From Cenococcum geophilum 1.58 (lineage: Eukaryota > Ascomycota > Dothideomycetes > Gloniales > Gloniaceae), in NCBI GenBank assembly GCA_001692895.1, contig KV748193.1:558001-622000 (forward strand): a stretch of DNA of 64,000 nt, in the 5' to 3' direction. Each line of letters starts with the position of its first letter. The stretch's first letter is position 1. The translations under genes and the position numbers were made by a program. Under the pieces are notes generated by a model. That model was given only the letters and a program-made list of their open reading frames with translations, was not told the DNA's origin and did no database searches. Below, one piece after another: positions 11,690 to 22,883 of the stretch.

Positions 11690-14600
11690 ATTGCCTACCT
11701 CTTAACAGTAAACCTACGAGATCCTATAAAACCGAAAATCCTACCTACCTTCAACGTACGACACCCCGTTAATTCTATACCTACTATAGCGTTAACCTAC
11801 CCAAAGAAGTATAAGGAAGATATTAACCTAAAGATATAGAATAAAGCTATAATTAACCTTGCAAACGCTAATAAATAAGACTTAAATAGATTTTTATTAT
11901 ACCGTATAGCACATTACAAAGATAGTAAATATAATAATACCGCGCTATAGGAATATATAAAGGAGGGCTTTATTAAATAGATAAAGGAAACATAGGCCCC
12001 TATAAACAAGGATATCGTACAGGACTTCCGTAACTTCCTTTAGAAGAATAGAGTATTTGTCCCTAAGGACGGGGGTACTATTAGAGATAATATTTAGGAG
12101 CAGGTTCTTAACGTAAAAGAAGAGCATAAATAAACTGCATAAGAGATTAAGCACTAACTACGCACTATAAGGAAGCTTAACTCACAATAGAATCTAAGTA
12201 ATATACCATAAGAGACGCGTTCTAATTCTATTGCTCCAGGCACGAGTTCTTCCATTCTATATCTATCGCCTCTACCTCTATTTTTAGTTCCCCAAAATCC
12301 ACCAATTCAACCCATAACTTTAACTACTACCTCTTAACACAAGCAAGCACAAGATCCCCTTACTTCGCGATCTACTAACCTTTAGACTCCACCAACTAGA
12401 CCTATATCCCCACTATAGCCTATAATATAACTCCTACCTCCTCTATCTTAATCTTAAATCGGAGGCAGTTTAAAATTGCTTATAGAGCTTGCGAAGCTCT
12501 ATTTGGATTAGGAGAAGAAGTTTAGTAGGGAATTATATAATGTTCTTAATTCGAAACTATGTATCTTCTATAACTATTACTAGAAGGTAGGAATAGAGTC
12601 TAATTAATACCATAACGCCTATTCCGTTATACTTAAGGGCCAAGCTAGTACCTTCTATTATAATTGTTTGGCAGGAAAAGGATATAATTTTAACCGCATA
12701 ATATATAAGTTAAGATACTACTTTAAAATAGAAGAGAATAAGCAGCAGTATATATTAGAATGGAGAGAGACTACCTTCCTAAGGATTATTGCTATAAACC
12801 CAGGTATCCCTTGGCTTAATTGTCTTCAAAAGCTCTTTAATTAACTTTAGACGATTTAGCGTGGTTTATCTAAATTATATTAAGAGGACTTTAGCCTATA
12901 TAATTAAGTCATTAGTGTATATTAAGGTGTTAAAGAATATAACCTTGCTCTTTTTAATCCTGCAAATACTTATAAAGGAGTGTATACTTAATTAAGATCT
13001 TCTATTAGCACCGCTCTATACTCTTAAAAAGTATAGCAATTTAACGCCTAACTCTAACCTACTTTAATTAACCCGCCCAACCAATATGATTATAACTAGA
13101 CTAATTAAACATATAGTGGCCGGGGTAGGTAATACGGCAGAGGGTATAATTAACGACTATAAGGTAAAGGTGGAGGTCCTTATAGAGGTTCATTTCAAAG
13201 TAATTACTAGAAGAAGTGCTACGTTTATAAGAAACTAAATTGCTAGTTAACTAGGCATTCTCTTAATAAATAAAAGGAGGTATATAATAAGTTCCGCCAG
13301 AGTATAAGAAACGTTAAAAATTATAAGGTTACTACGGCCTATTTCTAAAGCTTCCTAGTTTAATATAAAGGCGTAGAAGATCTTAAGGGTAAGGTTAATA
13401 AGGCCAAATAGCTCCTTATGGATATAGAAATTAAGGAGTACTTACCCAACTAATACTTTACTAAGTATAGTAAGGTAGATGGCACACAAACTGTTACTAT
13501 TCTTAATAACTAATCTACACTCCATTTTACCACAAAGTTAGATATCTTTAACGAGCTAAGGGAGAGTTCCGCGTTCTCCTTTAATAATAAATACTCAGTA
13601 AATGTCTTCTATAGTATTATACCAGATACTAGAGCCGCAGGAGTATCTATAGTAGGAGAACCTTAAGTTTAAGCCCTTTAGCAGCTTAATAGCTCTATTT
13701 AGATTAACCATTTAACGGCAGGCTAACACATGATTTGTTTTAGCAAGGGTACTACAATCTCTATTGGCACAATTAGGGTCTAAACCCCCTTAGGGTATAT
13801 TACCTTTCACGTCATTCCTACAAACACCCCGTTTTTATTTTGCATTAGAGATATAGATAAATTAGGCGTTAAGCTTAATAACCTTAAGAATATACTTATT
13901 TAGGGAGATAATTAGGTGCCTGTTATACGCAAGTAGGGTCACCCCTAGTTACTCCTTTATTAACTAGAAAAGAGTATTACTTAGAGCTATTTAACTAAGT
14001 TAGAGTTACGTTAACTATACCGTTGTTTTAGCCACCTATCTATTTACTAATTGCTTAGGGTTCTTTAGCGGGCAGGCTATAAAGTTAAGGTTAAGGTAAT
14101 TAAGCATCTTATAAAGTACTACTATTAATGCCAAATAAACTAGAAGTCCCCTAGCCGATTTAAGTTTACCCTTAAAGATAACTACAACTTTAACTTTTAT
14201 ATTATTATTAACGTTATATATCTTAGCGGCAAGCCAGTACTCTAAGTTATTAACTTTTTAACCTCCTTCTAAGCTGTATAATTCTTAAAGGATATATCAG
14301 CTAGGAATATATGGGATACCCTTTAATTATACTAGATTAATGTCTACCTAGGATCCCCTAATTAAATCGTCTATAATATAGGAAAGAACTTCTTATCTAT
14401 AAAGTTTTAACAATAGATAAAGGCAATAGCAATTAAGGTTAAGGAAGTCCCTGTTAAGGCATATAATAGTATTAGAAAAGTAGAATAATATTATATACTA
14501 TTACGCCGCGCATATAAGATTATCTCTTTAGAACTAGAGAATGCTAGTAAAGAACTTACCTTGCAAATAGCTGTTAAAGCTATTAACAATTCCGCTAGCC

Positions 14601-16800
14601 CGGATAGACTTATACCTATATTACTAGTCTTTAGCGCCTACCCTTAAATAACTAACGATTCTCTACTATCTCCCTCTATTATATAATAAGCTAAGGCTAT
14701 TTATAAGGCAATAAAGGAGGTATAACGTCTCTACGCCATATACTAGGTTAACGATGCACTAGGAATAAGAAATGGCCTAAATACCTTAACTACGCTTAAT
14801 CTACCACTTTAGTCTAAGGTACGCGTATAGCGTAAAAAGGGAGGATGGTTAGGCCCATATTAACTTATTATAATTAATGGTTAAACTTATACTATTTAGA
14901 TGCCTTATAAACCTACTTAATTCCATTTAACTATTATTAAGCCTTACTATAAAGATAATAGTTCTAAGCCTTTACAGGATACCATAGAAGATACCTTAGA
15001 GGAGAGCCACAATTAACGTGCTCTAGAAGGCGACTATAATTCTAATATAATTATAGTAGATACGCCGCAACTATAACGCGGTAGAGGTCGCCTAAAGGGA
15101 TTATAAAATCGCTAATATCTTATTAATTTTAAAGAGTAATTTGTTGCCGCTATTAAGAATAGAGTTAAGCTATTAATGGCCTTTATAACAGCTAAGGAGA
15201 AGGCTAACTTTAAACTCATAAAACAGCTCTAAAAGGAAGGTTATATTATAACTCTAGGAGCTCCTTTCTAAGCATCTAATAAGCAGGAGATCAATAATCT
15301 CATTATAAGAGGGGTTTTTAAATTTAAGAAGTATAACCCTACTAAGTTTAATAAAGTTCGTATCTTTAAGTTAAGAATAATTAATAAGATTAAAGGTAAA
15401 GCTACTAACGCCCTATTTAAGAAATTAAGGCTTATTATCTAAGGCTACAACAACAATAGTAAGGAGGTAATTCTTATATAATCTCCCACGATTTAACAAG
15501 CCAGTTAGCGAGTTATTATTACACTAGCTCCCTCCCTAATAAAGAATAAAATAGCAGTCTATTTATAAGATATTACTTAGGCCTATACCTAATTAGAAAC
15601 GCACCTTTAGCGCTTAATATTAGCATACCTTCCAGAGTAAATTCGCCACTAATACTCCGAAGATACGATTATGGTTATACTTAAGCTATTATATAGAATT
15701 GCAGAGGCAGGAACTCACTAGTAGGCTACCTACAGCAAGCACTATAAAGAGAAGCTTTTAATAACTACTTCTATATTCAATCTATGCTTCCTTATTATAA
15801 CTATAGGAACTCTATTTAGAATCGTCAGTATATAAACCAATAATACAATTATCTTAGGAGATGACTAATTCTTAGCTCTTAAAGAAGATAAGCTAGTAAA
15901 GGTAAATCTTATAGTAAAGCTAAAGGAAAAGCTTAATTTGACAATACTATTACTCTTTAATAGATATATCCTCTCCCTAAACGAGGATTCTATTGCTTTA
16001 TGCCAGAAGGGTTAAGGCAAGAAGATTAACGTTATTAACGTTAATTCTCTAAAATAAGGATATGTAGAGTAACGCGCTTATAGAGCTTATATTACTTCTA
16101 TCTATTAACCTAAGGCTTTATTTAATCTCTCTGTTGCCGCTTAATACTAGGAACTAACTAAGGATAATATCCTTACCCTAAATAAGCGTCTCTTTTAGTA
16201 AATAAACCATCTTAACCGGGGACTACTCTATATGCCTATTAATCTTCCCACCGCTAAGCTCTTTATATTTGTTAATAGATCGTTTATAAATAATAAAGAT
16301 TTTAGCTCCTAGNTAGGATATAANATTATTATTNNAAANNAATCTACNNAAGAGAATAACTTTANAATNTANNNNAANNTTATCTATTAGAGCTTAACTA
16401 AGAGTAAGCGTATTACTTAAAGCGTTTTAGCGTTAGAGATATATAGAATAGTTAGCGGAGTTAACATGGTAATTGCAATTAGAACTACCCTAAAGATAAT
16501 TATAGATTGACTCGAACTTCCCGTTATCCCTATAATTGTATATACTAACTTATACTCCCTCTATAAGTGCTTAGTTAAGCTTAGTACTATAAAGGAGAAG
16601 CGCCTTATAATTGATATTATGGCACTTTATTAATCCTACGAACGGCGAGAACTCTTTAAGATTTAATAGATTAACGGTTAAGATAACCTAGTAGATATAA
16701 TAACGAAGGCAAACCCAAATAAGGCTTTAGAAATGTTTATTAATATAAATACTTTACGCGTATAAGTTAAAGGTTAGGTTAAAAGGGAGTAAGAGTATAA
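11690..16800 (+). pseudogene. Element B gag-pol relic
   Basis: The same architecture as A. Gag covers about 11690-13300; the protease region with PDTRAAGVS lies near 13625-13650; the integrase zinc region is near 13990-14130; the integrase core follows with YNIGKNFLSI near 14370-14400. The RT covers about 15250-15860, ending in the site TNNTIILGDD near 15838 (DD to NN). RNase H covers about 16260-16800. Frequent TAA and TAG codons replace Gln and Trp. It retains more C/G than A, which fits with B being younger, since it is nested in A. Confidence 0.82.
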
Positions 16801-17084
16801 CGCTCTATAGACCCTAATTTTAACTAGCCAATTAGGATTTTCCATACCCGGCATGGAAAATTGCTATTAGCTCGCTTATAGCTAGCGCCTTAGCGGCCCT
16901 AACGGCCCTAACACGATATCTACCTACAACTCCTTAGTAAGAAAGCACCACGTGCTAAGAGGCAAATTTTGGGATAGTAAGACTTATATTATAATAGCAA
17001 TAGTAAGTAAGGAGGATCTATATTTGTTATAATAGTTAAGCAGTATTTATATATAGAGGGCAACTATAAAAGAAGAGTTGCCAG

Positions 17085-17291
17085 TGTNNGGAATNAGGNA
17101 ATTTGCCNTNANNTACGGCAAACTGCCGTCACGTGATGGTAAGTTGCTATCACGTATCGCCGCGGCACTAGCGTGGCGAGGAGCCTTAAGCTCCTCGCCC
17201 TTCCTTATTCCAATCAATAAGCTTTATTAACCAACATCACTGTAACCTACTCGAGTAGTCGTTATTGGTGAGTTACCCTATGTGACCAACA
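17085..17291 (+). repeat. 3' LTR of copia B
   Basis: Preceded by the polypurine tract AAAAGAAGAG and TTGCCAG. It ends in an un-mutated TGTGACCAACA. Several bases near its start are N, probably from mis-collapsed repeat reads. Confidence 0.88.
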
Positions 17292-17520
17292 ATAAGTATT
17301 TAGTTAAGCTTAGTACTATAAAGAAAAAGCGCCTTATAATTAACATTATAGTACTTTATTAATCCTATAAATGGCAAGAACTCTTTAAAATTTAATAGAT
17401 TAACAGTTAAAATAACCTAGTAGATATAATAATAAAGGCAAACCTAAATAAGGCTTTAAAAATATTTATTAATATAAATACTCTATATATACGAGTTAAA
17501 GGTTAGGTTAAAAGGGAGTA
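17292..17520 (+). pseudogene. Element A pol C-terminus, downstream of nested B
   Basis: The sequence after the ATAAG duplication reads as the continuation of the A RNase H domain: LVKLSTIKKKRL, then an NNLVDII segment and the terminal RVKG.VKRE. The same tail is seen uninterrupted in B (16567-16800) and C (36115-36345). This shows that the A reading frame resumes exactly where B ends. Confidence 0.85.
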
Positions 17521-17983
17521 GGAGTATAATAGTCTACGGACCCTGATTCCAACCAGCTAATTAGGATTTTCCATCTCCAGGATAAAAAATCGCTATTAGC
17601 TCGCTTATAGGTAGCGCCTTAGCAGCCCTGACGGCCCTAATATAATATCTACCTATAACTCCTTAGTAAGAAAGCACTACGTGCTAGGAGGCAAATTTTA
17701 GGACAGCGAGACTTATATTATAATGGCAATAGTAAGTAAGGAGGATTTATATTTATTATAATAGTTAAGCAGTATTTATCTATAGATAGTAACCACAAAA
17801 GAAGAGTTGCTAGTGTTGGGAATGAGGCAAGTTGCCATTACGTGTCGCCGCGGCACTAGCGTGGCGAGGAGCCTTAAGTCCCTCGCCCTTCCTTATACCA
17901 ATTAAAAAATAAGCCTTATTAACCAACATCACTGTAACCTACTTAAGTAGTCGCTATTGGTGAGTCACCCTGTGTGACCAAAA
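17521..17983 (+). repeat. 3' UTR, polypurine tract and shortened 3' LTR of copia A
   Basis: The 3' UTR includes the family block TTTTCCATCTCCAGGA. The polypurine tract AAAAGAAGAG is followed by TTGCTAG, and the LTR begins at 17814. This LTR is 170 bp against 211 bp for the 5' copy, because it has one GGCAAGTTGCC unit instead of three. The end is followed by the CTCTA duplication. Confidence 0.85.
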
Positions 17984-17988
17984 CTCTA

Positions 17989-18212
17989 GTTACTAAGCTG
18001 GTAAAAATAGGTAGACGTGTATAAGGTATTATGGAGGTGTCCCGTAATACAGAGCCTTAATCCTATTAGTTCTATTAGCTAGCCCTTATTAATAACCACA
18101 AGACCTATTTTACTAGGGGAAGGAATATAAACCCTTAAGAATCTATTACTTAACTATAGCCTATATAGAGAGGAGAGAAAGAAAATATAAAGGTAACAAA
18201 GTTACCTTACCT
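17989..18212 (-). repeat. Continuation of element G leader/5' LTR
   Basis: This follows the A target duplication, so it was contiguous with 5833 before A landed. It contains GGTGTCCCGTAATACA (about 18036-18052), whose reverse complement has the TG start of an LTR, and a TATA-like region on the minus strand. LTR ends cannot be fixed because the other LTR is outside the window. Confidence 0.4.
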
Positions 18213-18213
18213 A

Positions 18214-18319
18214 TATATTAAGCTACTTAGGTAAGATTTATATATATAAAACTATAGCGCTGTAGCTTAGAGGCTATATATAGTATTATATATTATATAA
18301 TATAATATATATAAAAAAA
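18214..18319 (+). mobile_element. Short poly(A)-tailed retroposon copy, same 3' tail as the 26.6-30.3 kb insert
   Basis: About 105 bp aligns with 30157-30278, from TTAAGCTACTTAGG through TAGCTTAGAGGCTA to an A-run, with differences that are mostly C-to-T and G-to-A as expected from RIP. ATATATTAA occurs at 18213-18221 and again after the A-run at 18321-18329, a possible 9-bp TSD, although the local AT-richness weakens that. It looks like a strongly 5'-truncated copy of the same family. Confidence 0.6.
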
Positions 18320-18331
18320 GATATATTAAAT

Positions 18332-18775
18332 AGAGAAGCTAAATCGCTCCTACTTTATAGTTTTTTTACAATAATTAGACATTAAATAAAAGATCAAATA
18401 CAATAGTAAAAATGGTAGGCTTTGGGTATATTTTAGGCTTAAGTATTACTAAAGCTAGGACTATAAGCTCTTAGGCTTTCTATAGAAGATTTATTTAAAT
18501 AAGAAGTAGTATATCTATATAATCTACGGAGAGCCTAATTTATAAGATAAGCGCCTAAACGAGCCTCTAATACTACCTTATCTATATAAGGGATAGAAGC
18601 TTTACTATAATATTTTAAGATGAATAGAACTACTGGTTATTAAAAAGCTCTTTAGCCGGCGGTCCTCAGCCTAAATTTAGGTTTAAAATCCGTCTAAAAA
18701 AATCTCTTATTACTAGATTCAAGCCCTTTAATATCCTTTTATAAGTAAAATAGTTTCCTAAAAGTATTAATATTA
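18332..18775. repeat. Direct repeat, copy 1 (about 445 bp)
   Basis: It starts AGAGAAGCTAAATCGCTCC and ends AAGTATTAATATTA. It is collinear with copy 2 just downstream but lacks a roughly 50-bp block near 18620. It is more heavily RIP-mutated than copy 2. Neither strand gives a protein I recognise. The copies could be two LTRs without an interior, or a local tandem duplication. Confidence 0.75.
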
Positions 18776-18785
18776 TATATAGTAT

Positions 18786-19280
18786 AGAGAAGCTAAGGGG
18801 CTCCTACCTTATAGATTTTTTTTAATAATAATTAGACATTAAATAAGAGACGAGATACGGCAGTGAAAAAGGTAGGCTTTGGGTGTATTTTAGGCTTAGG
18901 TACTACTAAAGCTAGGACCATAAGCTCCTAGACCCCCCGTAAAAGATTCGTTTAAACAAGGAGCAGTATTCCCACATAAACTATCCGCGGAGGGTTTAAT
19001 TTATAAAATAAGCGCTTAGCCGAGCCTCTGATGCCACCTTATCTATATAAGGAATAAAAGCTCTACTATAATATTTTAACATTTAATAGGAAGAGAGAAT
19101 GAAGCAAATAAGGATACATTTTAAGGGGAATAAAACCACTGGTTATTTAAGAGCTCTTCAGCCGACGGTCTTAAGCCTAGATCTAGGTTTAGAATCCGTC
19201 TAAAAAATTCCTTATTACCAGATTTAAGCCCTGCGATATCTCTCTATAAGCAAAATAGTTTCCTAGGAGTATTAATATTA
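18786..19280. repeat. Direct repeat, copy 2 (about 495 bp)
   Basis: It begins AGAGAAGCTAAGGGGCTCC only about 10 bp after copy 1 ends and finishes GAGTATTAATATTA. It includes an extra segment at about 19078-19130 (GGAAGAGAGAATGAAGCAAA) missing from copy 1; TTTTAA at both edges suggests a microhomology deletion in copy 1. The minus strand gives a fairly long readable frame through stops, possibly continuing from the remnant at 19281-20280, but no known family was recognised. Confidence 0.75.
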
Positions 19281-20280
19281 AAGTCCTAGTTAAGCCCTAT
19301 AAGAACCTAACACTATAGACTATCCCTAATATGTTCTATTAGTCCCCTAGGGAGAGGCCTAAAGTACGAAAGTATATTAGAAAGTACTTTAACCTCTAGT
19401 AATACGCTATCTTCCAGCTCGTTATACGCGAAGATGGCCATTTTAGTAATACCGTAGATGGCCTATAATAATTACGGGACTTATATTAGTAAAAACTTTA
19501 AATTAGTACGTAAATGGAGGATCTGAGCTAGTAGGCAAGTAGAGGGGCAATTACCATAACTCTATACGACTAAATATCTAATACTTTACCCACGCGAGTG
19601 CCGGTCTAAGCTTTAGGGCTACGCTAGAGGACGTTGCCGACCTAGAAAAAGATGGCCTCTCCGTTATTTACTCTAGCGGCGTCCTTTATGTTAAATAAAG
19701 AGACGCCGTTAATCTCTTAGACGCTGTTTAGCCTGGATATATACGAGATTAAGACATTATTAGGCTTAATGTCTATACCCTAACACTAATCCATTATTAG
19801 TAATTACACTAGTTATCTAAGGTCGCGTAAATAATACTAGGGAAATTATTACTATAGTATACCTAGCTTTTGCTGTAATAAGCAGCAACGCCCTTTAGAA
19901 TATCTAAGAGGATCCGCTTAACCTATAGTCTAGAAATAGGCCCGCTCTGTATAAAACTTAAGAAGTCTTTATTATAATACTAGAAGATAAGAGCCGTGTT
20001 AGCATCGTTTCTATTAACTAGTAGGCGAATAAAGGGACTAAATGGCAAGTCCTTCTAGAGCCTGAACGCCTAACCGTACTTAAAGGTGGTAATAGGCTTA
20101 ACCACGTAGGAGTTGTTTTTAGACCTATAGTCTATTAATAAAACATCCCAGTAACTAAGCTAAAAGGTGGGAGATGCGCACTAAGCAAGCCACAGTCTGC
20201 GCATAATGTCTTTATTTTTAGTGCCTTGTTCTATCCATTTATAAAGAACCTTCTAGAGACGATAGGAAACCCCGGTTCGA
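19281..20280 (-). pseudogene. Unidentified RIP-degraded coding remnant
   Basis: A frame on the minus strand stays readable for over 100 codons with stops mostly at expected Gln positions. It includes the segment YWDVLLIDYRSKNNSYVVKP near 20145-20085 and FIRLLVNRNDANTALI near 20035-19985. I do not recognise the family. The VLLIDYRSKNN string faintly resembles the catalytic start of MULE-type transposases, but the spacing of other MULE motifs was not found. It could equally be a relic host gene. From 20281 to about 20563 I see no feature, apart from an isolated GGTTCGACC that lacks a matching upstream tRNA-like box. Confidence 0.3.
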
Positions 20281-20817
20281 CCAACAAGTATTTAGCCTAC
20301 TTGTAGGGAGGAACCTATCCTTGCCACTGTTCCTCGCATCTTTTATAAAAATTCGAAAAGTATAGAGTGATTTCGCTTCCACGAATAAGGGGTAGAGATA
20401 TCAGAAGTGGGATATAATTATTGCGTGACACTAAAAGTTTACCTAACTACGCTAAAAGTTCGGCCAACCTAGCCGAGGGTTAGGTGATCCATAAAAAGCT
20501 TAAACGACCTTAACCTTGACTAGTAAATAGTTACTATTACTAAGGTAGTAGGGAACTCCGATTCAGGTCGATAGTATGCGACGCCTTGCTCGTCATCAGA
20601 TCCAGGCCGGCGAGAAGCAGCTTTATCCTATTAAGCCCATAGCTACAAGATGGAACACGCTTGAGGCTATGATGGAGCGGTGACGCCTCAAAGGCACCGG
20701 AAAAGACCACAGATTGTTGAGAAGATGCTGTCTGACGATGACTGGGTTGTTATTACTCAATATCTTGAGCTTCTAAAACTGTTCGAGATAGCTACTAAGC
20801 GACTTGAAGGTCGCATT

Positions 20818-21948
20818 CAGTGTGTCCAACAGTCAGTCCCCAGCGAGCTTTAAGGCCCTATAGCTGACTGACTGCAGCCAACCAGATCGCTCGCTGTCCG
20901 CTGCATCAAAATAAGGTACGCTGACTGCTCCGCTGTCAGCTCGCTTTCCTAATTAGGCAATTGGTATAGATTTAATGGTGTTTTATTCCCGATTTTTAGC
21001 AGCACCTCTATATATATATATATTAATATTGTCTAATTAAAAATCTACCTTAATTTACCTAATATAGTATTTAAATATAGCTAAAATCGTCCTATACGCC
21101 TATAGAGGCCTAAAAAGAGTAAGAAGGTAGTAAGTAGTAAGGGCTCTAGAGGCTCTATTTTAGTGTTAAATTTTAATTAAATATAAAACTTTAATAAATA
21201 TAGCTTACTAAGCCGGCTTTTCTACCTCTATATTTAGCTTATAGTTAGTAAAATTAGTATTTAAGCCTATTAACTAAGGTATAGTTAACGCTCTATTAGT
21301 ATTAATATAGTTAATTAAACTACTTAATAAAAGGCCTTTAATTAGCTACTATTTTTAGCACTAATCCGCTTTAATAGTATTAGCTAATAGTTAATTACGC
21401 TTACTAGTAATAATTTTTTTTGCTTAATTAAAGACTTATTTATATATAGAGCTTATAGCTGGTATAGAGAATATATTAAAAGCGATCCTAGTAAGCGTTA
21501 GATAGAGAACTTAACTAATATTAAGCCACTAAGTAAGAGGATTAGAAACAATATTATATACCTTATTACCGTTATTAGTATAGATCTTAATAAACTTAAG
21601 GCCTATATTATAGTAATAATTAAGCTTACTAGCGAGCTTAGTCTGCTTTTAATTGCGTCTAGAAGTAAGGCTTTTATTAACAACTAATAACTGCGTATAT
21701 TTATTAGCTAAATCGTTATTGGATTTATAAGGAACCTTCCCGCGTTGCGGCTTAACTAGTTGCTTATCTTCCTTATCTTCTTAAATCTTCCTAATCTTAC
21801 CACTAAGGCAGCGAGCTTTCAGCGCGCTATAGAATTTATGCTGACTGACTGTTGACTGACTGTAACTACCCTATACGCTGACTGACTGCTTAAATTATCA
21901 GCTTCTTGGCAGCTACGCTGCCAGCGTCGCTGACTGTTGGACACACTG
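20818..21948 (-). mobile_element. hAT-II deletion derivative nested in hAT-I, 8-bp TSD
   Basis: It starts CAGTGTGTCCAACAGTCAG and ends with its inverse, and is flanked by GTCGCATT at 20810-20817 and 21949-21956. Both the TIR type and the 8-bp TSD are hAT hallmarks. Its right end (21948 down to about 21795) matches the start of hAT-II copy 2 at 25788 onward. The sequence then jumps to transposase C-terminal codons, so most of the gene is deleted. The outer 100-150 bp at each end keep CAG/CTG-rich sequence, while the interior is RIP-mutated. Confidence 0.9.
21100..21795 (-). pseudogene. hAT-II transposase C-terminal remnant
   Basis: On the minus strand, KEDKQLV..QRGKVPYKSN (about 21770-21715) matches KEDKELAKLQCRKVPYKSN at the end of hAT-II copy 2 (about 55650-55706), tying the two copies together. 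Further on, a region near 21540-21400 with WLNIS, FNIFSIPAISS and KQVFNQAKKN corresponds to the hAT dimerisation domain. It contains RIP stops and is not functional. Confidence 0.75.
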
Positions 21949-22883
21949 GTCGCATTAGGAATGGAAAAGGTGGTTCTTTGTGGGAGGTTCTTCCTACATT
22001 TGAGGTCCTACTTAAGCACCTAGAAACTGCTAAGATTCAATACGCCAACTACCCGGAGGCTTCGCATTTCAAAACAGCATCAACCTAGCCTGGACGAAGC
22101 TGTCAGAATACTATCGGCTTACCGATCGAACGCCAGCCTATATTACAGCTCTTGTCCTTGTTCCTTGGCACAAATGGAGGTGGGCAAAGTTGCACTGGAC
22201 ACCGGAATGGATTATACCCACCCAAGCCGCCGTTAAGCACCTGTGGGAGACAAACTATAAGCATCTGGAAATCAATAAGCAGCATGGCAATCCGCTGCGC
22301 GTTGCCCAACGGCTACTAGAGGTCTCTGCGCATAGTAATGACGATTTCTATTCTAATAGCTTTCGAAGTTCGTCAACGCCAGGTACACCGGCTCCCGGTG
22401 ACGAATATACACGATGGCTCGCTCGAGATGCACACGACGACGATATGGAGGCAACGGATCCAATAGAGTATTGGAAATTGAAGCTTGCTGGATCGCAATT
22501 CCCCCGCCTTGCGCGCATAGCTCTTGACCATATGTCAGCTCCTGCTATGAGCACGTCCAATGAACGAGACTTTAATAAAACAAAGTCTATGTGGGAGGGG
22601 AGATCTGCCTTGTTTGCAGATGTTGTTAGCGGGTGCATTGCTGTGGCATCATGGGATAAGGAAGGGCTAATTGATATGCTAGATGAAGGCCTTGTGCGTG
22701 GAAGTTATAAGAGACGGCGTGCTGATACGGTTGACGACGCGGTTGACAACATGGTAGTCAATACAGTAGAATCTGGGGCTGGGAGAGAGGCTGGAGACAT
22801 GGAAGAAGATAACAATTTGTACGGCTAAAACCTCAACACAAAATCTTATCTATTGCCAAGCATTGTGACTTCAGCTACTTCGA

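Larger units (their letters stand above)
11184..17291 (+). mobile_element. Element B: Ty1/copia retrotransposon nested in A
   Basis: It runs from TGTTAGGAATAAGG to GTGTGACCAACA and is flanked by ATAAG at 11179-11183 and 17292-17296. It is the same family as A and in the same orientation, inserted into the A RNase H codons. LTRs are 11184-11390 and 17085-17291, both 207 bp. Base ambiguities (N) cluster at about 16313-16378 and 17087-17111. Confidence 0.92.
5839..17983 (+). mobile_element. Element A: Ty1/copia retrotransposon with B nested inside
   Basis: It begins TGTCGGGAATGAGG and ends GTGTGACCAAAA, and is bounded by CTCTA at 5834-5838 and 17984-17988, a perfect 5-bp TSD. The domain order gag, protease, integrase, RT, RNase H is Ty1/copia. 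Element B interrupts the RNase H codons at 11183/17292. Removing B leaves about 6 kb. RIP stops run throughout. Elements B, C and E belong to the same family. Confidence 0.9.
1..18212 (-). mobile_element. Element G: RIP-degraded Ty3/gypsy retrotransposon, minus strand, split by later insertions
   Basis: The minus strand reads, right to left, as gag, protease, reverse transcriptase, RNase H and integrase, which is the Ty3/gypsy order. The downstream LTR lies beyond the left window edge. The element is interrupted by a LINE fragment at 1314-1651, a MITE at 4426-4897 and the copia nest at 5839-17983. Because the copia nest has a perfect CTCTA duplication on both sides, the sequence from 17989 must continue the G leader or 5' LTR. 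The right-hand limit is uncertain. Nearly every Gln and Trp codon has become a stop, so it is an inert relic. Confidence 0.8.
20564..22828 (+). pseudogene. hAT-I transposase, C-terminal half, split by hAT-II insertion
   Basis: Before the insertion the frame reads IATRWNTLEAMMER (about 20640-20685) and, after small frame breaks, LFEIATKRLEGRI up to 20817. After the insertion it resumes RNGKGGSLWEVLPTFEVL at 21957. These are hAT (hobo/Ac/Tam3) transposase motifs. A one-base loss near 22074 shifts the frame. From 22190 an intact 212-codon frame carries the hAT dimerisation region, with YWKLKLAGSQFPRLARIALD and SAPAMSTSNERDF at residues 95-130. The protein would have excised and reinserted DNA with 8-bp TSDs. 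Base composition is balanced with no RIP, unlike the neighbours. The N-terminal half and element ends were not found. Confidence 0.85.

Noticed and set aside
18260-18312. AT-alternating stretch as replication origin or centromere core
   Set aside because: It is the RIP-altered tail of the retroposon copy and only about 50 bp; no origin evidence can be seen.
20271-20282. GGTTCGACC resembling a tRNA box B
   Set aside because: No box A at the right distance and no cloverleaf could be drawn.
22348-22638. 96-codon minus-strand frame
   Set aside because: Antisense to the hAT-I transposase C-terminus, whose plus-strand reading has clear family motifs.
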